From positions 1-53,846 of IMG/VR virus record IMGVR_UViG_3300025112_000016: a DNA stretch of 53,846 bases, one strand, 5' to 3'. The stretch comes from a virus. Both the position numbers and the translations under genes were made by a program. Below, one piece after another: positions 47,957-53,846 of this stretch (position 1 is its first letter; each line of letters starts with the position of its first letter). A model generated the notes under the pieces. It did no database searches, had not been told where the DNA came from, and was given only the letters and a program-made list of their open reading frames with translations.

Positions 47957-48990
47957 CTTGTTGTTCTAAAAAATTCAGATAAGAGAGGTGGCCTCTTGTT
48001 TATATATAATCTTAATCTAAATGAATTAGGTCCAAAAGAGATTGTTTTGCCTACTACTCTGAAATTACCATTGATTCCTGTTTCATCATCAGTAATAAAA
48101 ATTACATCATTTTCTTTTAGATAAACCCCTTCGAATGTATTTAATGTATATTCATACTTAGCCAATGTATTAGCTCTAAAAATTTTCTGAGCAAAATTAA
48201 AACACTCTGCTTTACTTTTTAATTTTTTATTAGTAACTTCTAAGAAATGGTCTCCATAAGCTGTAACAGCTGAATTGTGAGTAAAAGTGGCGCTACTATT
48301 TTTACCTTGTACTATTATGGTAGTAGGAAGATGTTTCTCTTTGGCTCCAAAAGATATCATATTTTTATCATAACTATAAAATTTAACTGGAGTGGCAGTT
48401 TCAATATCTGCCTCTGTTTCTAATCTTAATTGAGCCTTGGTTCCATCATCTCTTACTATTATAACATTTTGCAAAGGTAACTCTTCATTTGATAAGTTAA
48501 CTGCTTCCGTTATGTAAGATAATATTTCTTCTAATATAACTACTATCCCCCGTGGATTATCATTCATTATAACAGGAGAGGTATCTCCTATGAAATCTGT
48601 CCCTACCACATCTTGAAGATTAGCCATTTTAATCAGCTTAACGATAGAAGCGCCTGCTGATAAACCATCTATATTATTGTAATGGTCTAATACAACTCTT
48701 GCTCTTTGATTTCCTGTTAACAATCCCAAAGCATCTAAGGCTCTTATCTTAATACTATTATTATTATTAATAACATTATTAATAACACGTCCTCTAAAAA
48801 TAGGTAATCCATCCCCTTCTTGAAAAAATACAGTCACTTCTTTATTCCAGTATTTTCTATAATTGCTATCTCCCAAAGGAATTATAAAATTTAATTCTGC
48901 AGCAGTGTTTCCTCCCCGCTCCTTAAGGGATGCCTGTGTAAATTCTACAGATTTACCATCAAGAAATATCTCACTCGAAGCCTTTGTCAT
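47953..48990 (-). CDS. Tail/baseplate hub-like protein
   Basis: 345 residues. RGRVINNVINN-type strands followed by IKIRALDALGLLTG and IILEEILSY-like helices resemble the hub proteins (gpD/gp27-like) at the tail tip, where the F-x-G-x-V...D segment is typical. C-terminal beta region (GVYLKENDVIFITDDETG) continues the barrel. Overlaps the large tail protein by 20 bases. Last leftward gene before the convergent point. Confidence 0.6.
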   Translation of the reverse strand: MTKASSEIFLDGKSVEFTQASLKERGGNTAAELNFIIPLGDSNYRKYWNKEVTVFFQEGDGLPIFRGRVINNVINNNNSIKIRALDALGLLTGNQRARVVLDHYNNIDGLSAGASIVKLIKMANLQDVVGTDFIGDTSPVIMNDNPRGIVVILEEILSYITEAVNLSNEELPLQNVIIVRDDGTKAQLRLETEADIETATPVKFYSYDKNMISFGAKEKHLPTTIIVQGKNSSATFTHNSAVTAYGDHFLEVTNKKLKSKAECFNFAQKIFRANTLAKYEYTLNTFEGVYLKENDVIFITDDETGINGNFRVVGKTISFGPNSFRLRLYINKRPPLLSEFFRTTS

Positions 48991-51868
48991 TAGCTGAACC
49001 CCCTAATGGTTCTATATCCGACATCAATATTCCGTTTCCATCAATCAAACAGATTTCTTCAACTATCATTGTAAACGAAAAGGGTTTGCTGGCTCTCTTC
49101 CCGCCAAGCTGGTGAGTCTCCATTACACCATTAATGTATCCAAAGAACCTGACATACGTGCCATCTTTCTGTTGCTCATCCCACATTACTCTTATACTTT
49201 CAGCTTCTATACGTTTGAGTAAACGTAATGTATCATATGTAGTATAATCTGCACTAAACCGTGTAAAATTTGATTCATCTCCCAATGCATTTCCTCCAAA
49301 ACTAATACTTTGAATAGGAGTTCCAGTTCGTCTAATAAAAACTTTACCGCCCTTACTTATAGTCTGGTAATAGGTACCCGCATATGATACACTTACATCA
49401 CTCGTAAGAGCTATATATGATAAATCATAAGCAGTGTTATCTTCTTGAATTACAACTTGAGAAGACGTATTGTTAAAAGGTAAAGCATCCCATAATTCTG
49501 TACCGGGCTGACTACCAGCGGCACTGTACGCTGCACCATCCGAGAAGTGATTGCCCATTAAGACTATCTTTAAAGGATAGACATCTATAAAATTATTTGC
49601 CATCTCGTTCAACATCGTACTAGAAGAAAATACATAACTAAAAGGATAAACAGTGGCATTAGCATTTGGGACATTCCCAGCATACCCTGCCAAACGAGTT
49701 GCCTTGGGAGCCCCATCAAAGACATCATAGATATTTACCACACGCATTGTTCCATTCATTGCCGTGCTTCCTGAGGTCGCAACCACGGGATTTAATGTTC
49801 CTGATACCAAATATAAACGGTCAGAGACAGTATTACTAGAAGCTACCCAGAATACTTTATCATCTGCTGGAGCTCCGTCAAATTCAAAAACGTGTTGGTA
49901 TTTACCTATTTGTTCATCCGTATATGCACTTAGGTTAGAAGTACTAATAATATATTCACCAAACGGAGCCTTACTTTGCCACCCAAAGGAAGTTCCGGTA
50001 ATTGGTTTACTATAAATATCCACTCCGGCACCGGCTCCCGGAATTGCATTACCAGGAGTTATTCCTCCTGTTAAACCAGATGCAGAAATCTGAGCCCAGT
50101 CATTGGGCATTTCAAATTCAATAAAACCAGGTTTAGTTAAAGTATCTTCATAGGTTATATATTTACTATTAGAAGTATCTTTCAACTGTCGAGAGACCTT
50201 GGTTGTATCCTTGAAATTAACAGGAACCCATTCAGCACGCTGAGTAAATTTATCATCAAAAACCTTATCATATATTTTCAAATAATAAACTCCTGCTATT
50301 TTATTGCCTGATGTACTTGTAGTTAAATTGGACATCAATTCCTTTGCATAGGGAGTAGTATTGAAAAATATCTTATTGGTTTTCACATCGTTAGCCAAAA
50401 TCAAATATTCAGAAGTATTTCGAGGATTATTTTCTGGGTCCAGAAACGACATCGTATTCCAACCACTAACATTGATAGGATAGTTGGGAGTATTATAATA
50501 TGCCCCGCTTGTATAAACACCTGTCTGGTTTGTCGCCTGCATATCTAAAAACCAATCATTAGCTAAATCGGTATCTATAACAGGAGTAATGCGATAAACT
50601 GCCTTGAATGTATCCAACGTACTCGTGTCAGGAGCTGTCGTAGCACACGTTAGCCTAGAAAGATGATACTGTTCATAAAATTGATTAAAATCATTAAGAG
50701 GAAACTGGTCTCGGATAAAAGCGTAAGTATCAGAACCAGTTGGGTTATATAATCGTGCCGTCCCTGTAGCAAATCCTACACTACCACTTCCTCCCGTTCC
50801 TATCGTAAGATGTCCCTTCAATCCTTGAGGTCTAGTATAATATGTATATCCCACGTCCTTTAACGTATCAGAAGTCTTGGTGGTATCAGTTAAATCAGTA
50901 CTTGACGTAGCTTGCCATTGTTTAATTGGATTCCAGAACACCTTTCCATTATCAAATTTATATGTAGATAAAGAAGTATTTGATGCCTTGGCGCGGCTTT
51001 GGGAAAAATCAAGTGTAACTGTCCTATCGCTTGCCTTTTTAATAGGGTCTCCACTTGAAACATAGGTAATGGGGTACCAATAATCGTCATCTCCCTTTGC
51101 TATCAGAAATACCTTAAGTCTATTAAAATCATTTCGAGCAATATTGCTATCGCTTTCTATCCATTTGGGGGTGATAAGCTTGATTTCCAAAATCTCTATC
51201 TGTCTTGGTAGTTGAGCAGTAGTAGCAGTTACCAAAGCTGTATTATTATCAGCAGATTCCAATGTCACATCTTGAATTACTTCTTTCACAATTCGTTCAT
51301 AACCTATGGCGGAAGTATCACTACCAGCTACCGTGGTATAAGTGGGAACAGCATCAACATACTGAACTTTAATTTGAAGTGTTTTGGATACTATAAGGGA
51401 GGAAGAAGATATTAAAGGAGGAATAAAGATGAATGTTTGCTTCGGACCTTCTGCGAAAATACTGTTATCTATACCACTCTTTACCACTTTGTTCTCTATT
51501 TTAAGGGTAGAAAGAGGATTTCCATCACTAATGGTTATACCTGTAATCCCTGTAACTTGCTCTTGTGGCTCTGGTATAGTACTGGGGGATTTACTATTAT
51601 CATAAAAATATTTAGACAAAAATCCTGTGCTATTTATGGTGCGTATCACAGGATAGAAAGTCCCTGTTTTAGTATATGTATGAGTTAATGCAATACTATT
51701 GGAATCAGTTTCTAATTCCTTCCATTGGTATATGGCATTTTCAAGACTGTTATCTTCACCGTCGTCCCAATCTACATAGACCCATTTCACATCATTATCA
51801 TTAAAAGTCATAGTCCCTGTAACTTCGGTATAGACTTCTGCACTAGCTGGACTCCAAGTTAAGCTCAT
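48971..51868 (-). CDS. Large tail protein with PKD-like domain
   Basis: 965 residues from MSLTWSPASA behind AGGTGACAGGAGT. Residues about 1-100 form a PKD-like domain (VYVDWDDGE ... LTHTYTKTGTFYPVIRT), common in surface adhesins. The middle is Ser/Thr/Asn-rich beta structure. The C-terminal part contains ESIRVMWDEQQKDGTYV followed by GYINGV and a short acid-rich end, perhaps for tail-tip docking. Probably part of the host-binding apparatus. Confidence 0.65.
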   Translation of the reverse strand: MSLTWSPASAEVYTEVTGTMTFNDNDVKWVYVDWDDGEDNSLENAIYQWKELETDSNSIALTHTYTKTGTFYPVIRTINSTGFLSKYFYDNSKSPSTIPEPQEQVTGITGITISDGNPLSTLKIENKVVKSGIDNSIFAEGPKQTFIFIPPLISSSSLIVSKTLQIKVQYVDAVPTYTTVAGSDTSAIGYERIVKEVIQDVTLESADNNTALVTATTAQLPRQIEILEIKLITPKWIESDSNIARNDFNRLKVFLIAKGDDDYWYPITYVSSGDPIKKASDRTVTLDFSQSRAKASNTSLSTYKFDNGKVFWNPIKQWQATSSTDLTDTTKTSDTLKDVGYTYYTRPQGLKGHLTIGTGGSGSVGFATGTARLYNPTGSDTYAFIRDQFPLNDFNQFYEQYHLSRLTCATTAPDTSTLDTFKAVYRITPVIDTDLANDWFLDMQATNQTGVYTSGAYYNTPNYPINVSGWNTMSFLDPENNPRNTSEYLILANDVKTNKIFFNTTPYAKELMSNLTTSTSGNKIAGVYYLKIYDKVFDDKFTQRAEWVPVNFKDTTKVSRQLKDTSNSKYITYEDTLTKPGFIEFEMPNDWAQISASGLTGGITPGNAIPGAGAGVDIYSKPITGTSFGWQSKAPFGEYIISTSNLSAYTDEQIGKYQHVFEFDGAPADDKVFWVASSNTVSDRLYLVSGTLNPVVATSGSTAMNGTMRVVNIYDVFDGAPKATRLAGYAGNVPNANATVYPFSYVFSSSTMLNEMANNFIDVYPLKIVLMGNHFSDGAAYSAAGSQPGTELWDALPFNNTSSQVVIQEDNTAYDLSYIALTSDVSVSYAGTYYQTISKGGKVFIRRTGTPIQSISFGGNALGDESNFTRFSADYTTYDTLRLLKRIEAESIRVMWDEQQKDGTYVRFFGYINGVMETHQLGGKRASKPFSFTMIVEEICLIDGNGILMSDIEPLGGSANDKGFE

Positions 51869-53846
51869 ACTCCTGTCACCTTCCACGCAGTTAGATTACT
51901 TTCTGCCACTTGAGTAGGAGATGCTCCTCTTATGTTATGATAATCAAAGAGGAACATCTTTGCATTATAGAAATTAGATGCACTCCCTGACAAATCTGCC
52001 AATTGTTTAGTAGGCAATTGATAAATTAAAGTATTTGATGGAACATAAGCACATCGGGTATGAAAAGTAATTTCTTCAATGAACCCCGAATATGCAGCTC
52101 CACTAGCTGGTCCCTCCGCTCCTATCCAAAGTTGTCCACTTGTAGTAAAATTTGTGGTATAATCTGCCGTATCTTCTAGTTTTCCATTTACAAATAACTT
52201 CAGATTATTGTTATCTAATGATTTATCATAGGTGACTACCACAGCAAGAGGCTGATTACCATCACATTCATAGGCCGTGGTGCTTGTTAGCTGAGTGCTT
52301 CCTGCTAGACCCACCAAAATTCTATTGGAAGCATTCAGTGTTATTTTAAATGCATCGACACCACCACCCCCCGTTCCCGAAAGATGGATAGGAACCTGCC
52401 GAACAGCTCCTGTAGTAGGCTTTAAATGACACGTAAATGTAAATTGTGTTGCTGCACCTTTTGGATATACTTCAAGATTATCAGCTCTCATAACGTTACC
52501 ATCGAATTTAGAGCCATATCCTTGGAATCCCTCAATATCTGCAAAATTACTTCCCTGTATACCGCGCTTGTTAGTATTAGTTATAAAATTAGCAGGTGTC
52601 TCATAAAAATAAGCACTTCCTCCCGAAGTAGTGCCACCATCTGCAGGAGGATTATTCATAGGTGCAATAAAATTAGCTGTATGATATTTGTTTTCGATTA
52701 AGTCTGTATCTACCCACAACATTCTATACCACGGTTTTTCATCAGCTTCCTCTTCCCACGTGAAAATGACATTGGCGGCTGTACTATTGGCATCCTCATT
52801 AATATCAGTACTGTTAAGTAAATCTACCGAGGGAGATACCATTAGATTAGATACAACAGGAAGAGTAGTTTCAATCCCATATACCATATCTAACTTGCGC
52901 TCAAATCCCAGACCACCAGTACTATCATCATCCGTACGGAATGATATATCTATAGTTTCATCACTTGTCGCCAATTCATCATAAGTAGACATAAAAAGGA
53001 ACGGGAAACGAGACCCGTACTTAACTCCCTTTCCCTGCGCTCTCACATATTTACTGAAATCTAGATAATTATGAAATGTAGTAATATAATCATCAGCAAA
53101 GAATCCTGCAGCTGGAGCCACTTCGCTAGATTGACCATATCCATAGTTATTACCCAATTCAAGCATTGTGGGTATCTCTGACTTGGCTGTTCTCTCCCAA
53201 CTCCAAGTATTGATATTTGCGCCGTCATTATATAGATATTCGTTATAAGTAGAACCAGCAGTTCCAGTTCCCGCTGTTCTTACGGATGCTGAATAGGTCT
53301 TTATAGGATTATTCAGTATCATACTACCCGATAGGTCATAATCTATACCTGTATAATTAGCCGCCCACCTTCCCCACTGTCCAGCAGTAGTGACGACTCC
53401 TGTTTGATTATCCTGCTGAGCATTCATCATATGAAGCCAAATCCAGTACTTCTTAGGACTGATAACTATCTTAGTAGCATAATTATTACTTCCAGAGATG
53501 CTAAATACTCCTAAAGGATTATCATACAAATCAGTTAATATAGAACGGTTGAACTTAATAATATTACCTCGGGGAGCTTCTGTCATATAAAGCTCAGTTG
53601 CATCAGTGTATCCCTTTCCAAATTTATTCTTCTTCAAATCATTATAACTCTGTCCAGGTATAAGTACTACAAATCGAGTACCAGAAGCTGTCCCGTAAGG
53701 AACATCAAAAATCTCGGGTTTATCTACTTCCACAGTAGTCCCGTCTTCGCTGATTCTTATAGTATGTGCTTTGACAAAGGGATTCTCGCGGGAAACCCAC
53801 GGATTACCCCCTGCAGAAGGCCACGCTGTTCCACTTGTGACCTTTA
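51865..53846 (-). CDS. Tail fiber/adhesin with LamG-like domain (N-terminus outside window)
   Basis: The frame is open from the right edge with no stop and the natural start lies outside; an internal GTG at 53733 is not a convincing start. The last 200 residues contain a concanavalin/LamG-like domain (AVVVTYDKSLDNNNLKLFVNGK, LWIGAEGP, GFIEEITFHTR), typical of carbohydrate-binding tail proteins. The rest is Asn/Thr/Gly-rich beta sequence. Stop overlaps the next gene start (ATGA). Likely binds host surface glycans. Confidence 0.7.
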   Translation of the reverse strand, partial: KVTSGTAWPSAGGNPWVSRENPFVKAHTIRISEDGTTVEVDKPEIFDVPYGTASGTRFVVLIPGQSYNDLKKNKFGKGYTDATELYMTEAPRGNIIKFNRSILTDLYDNPLGVFSISGSNNYATKIVISPKKYWIWLHMMNAQQDNQTGVVTTAGQWGRWAANYTGIDYDLSGSMILNNPIKTYSASVRTAGTGTAGSTYNEYLYNDGANINTWSWERTAKSEIPTMLELGNNYGYGQSSEVAPAAGFFADDYITTFHNYLDFSKYVRAQGKGVKYGSRFPFLFMSTYDELATSDETIDISFRTDDDSTGGLGFERKLDMVYGIETTLPVVSNLMVSPSVDLLNSTDINEDANSTAANVIFTWEEEADEKPWYRMLWVDTDLIENKYHTANFIAPMNNPPADGGTTSGGSAYFYETPANFITNTNKRGIQGSNFADIEGFQGYGSKFDGNVMRADNLEVYPKGAATQFTFTCHLKPTTGAVRQVPIHLSGTGGGGVDAFKITLNASNRILVGLAGSTQLTSTTAYECDGNQPLAVVVTYDKSLDNNNLKLFVNGKLEDTADYTTNFTTSGQLWIGAEGPASGAAYSGFIEEITFHTRCAYVPSNTLIYQLPTKQLADLSGSASNFYNAKMFLFDYHNIRGASPTQVAESNLTAWKVTGV

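Noticed and set aside
1-53846. Integrase, attachment sites or insertion sequences
   Set aside because: No recombinase or transposase motifs were seen in any plausible gene, and the tRNA shows no duplicated 3' end elsewhere in the window that I could find.

Overview
The window is most simply read as an internal piece (both ends cut structural genes) of the genome of a tailed archaeal virus (Caudoviricetes-type head and tail genes, archaeal expression signals). The evidence for an archaeal host is direct. Operons start with archaeal TATA boxes (TTTATATA, TTTAAATA) about 25 bases before the first start codon, so several first genes look leaderless. There is an archaeal-type family B DNA polymerase, an archaeo-eukaryotic primase, and a protein matching archaeal/eukaryotic translation initiation factor 1A. 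The gene mix (PolB, AEP primase, class II ribonucleotide reductase, HK97 head module) recalls published uncultivated archaeal tailed viruses such as magroviruses, but host and genus cannot be assigned from the sequence alone.

Layout. (1) 1-8124, minus strand: head module transcribed leftwards. From a divergent control region at about 8.0-8.28 kb it runs through micro-ORFs, membrane proteins, a SAP-domain protein, a terminase small-subunit candidate, terminase large subunit, portal, prohead protease/scaffold, decoration protein and major capsid protein (cut by the left edge). (2) 8279-10249, plus: Cas4-like nuclease and small membrane/zinc proteins. (3) 10250-13254: an accessory island, more GC-rich up to about 12.9 kb, with two short genes inside densely hairpin-forming sequence (candidate large structured RNA), a 45-bp tandem repeat, a 21-bp iteron array and an AT-rich tract. 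I propose this as a candidate replication origin. (4) 13255-23899, plus: more than 30 mostly tiny, translationally coupled genes, many of them Cys2-Cys2 zinc-ribbon microproteins. Among them are a large Cys-rich protein, a metallopeptidase of the M20/M28 type, a second structured RNA candidate and a tRNA gene. (5) 23896-36502, plus: DNA methyltransferase, Holliday-junction-resolvase-like nuclease, possible ssDNA-binding protein, AAA+ ATPase, aIF1A, PolB, a second PD-(D/E)XK nuclease, first glycosyltransferase, HAD-like protein, primase. (6) 36499-45766: glycan island with glycosyltransferases, FkbM and class I methyltransferases, formyltransferase, epimerase, DegT aminotransferase and a shortened nucleotide-sugar dehydrogenase. 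It probably makes and attaches an unusual N-formylated/methylated amino sugar. (7) 45803-47956: class II ribonucleotide reductase and a small gene. (8) 47953-53846, minus: tail/baseplate and adhesin genes with PKD-like and LamG-like domains, cut by the right edge.

The head module runs off the left edge and the tail module runs in from the right edge on the same strand. A circular or circularly permuted genome, with the missing tail-assembly genes outside the window, would join them. The most unusual parts are the 10.3-13.2 kb RNA/iteron island, the zinc-ribbon microprotein cassette, the viral aIF1A inside the replication operon, the tRNA next to a structured RNA, and the duplicated promoter-plus-leader-hairpin modules.
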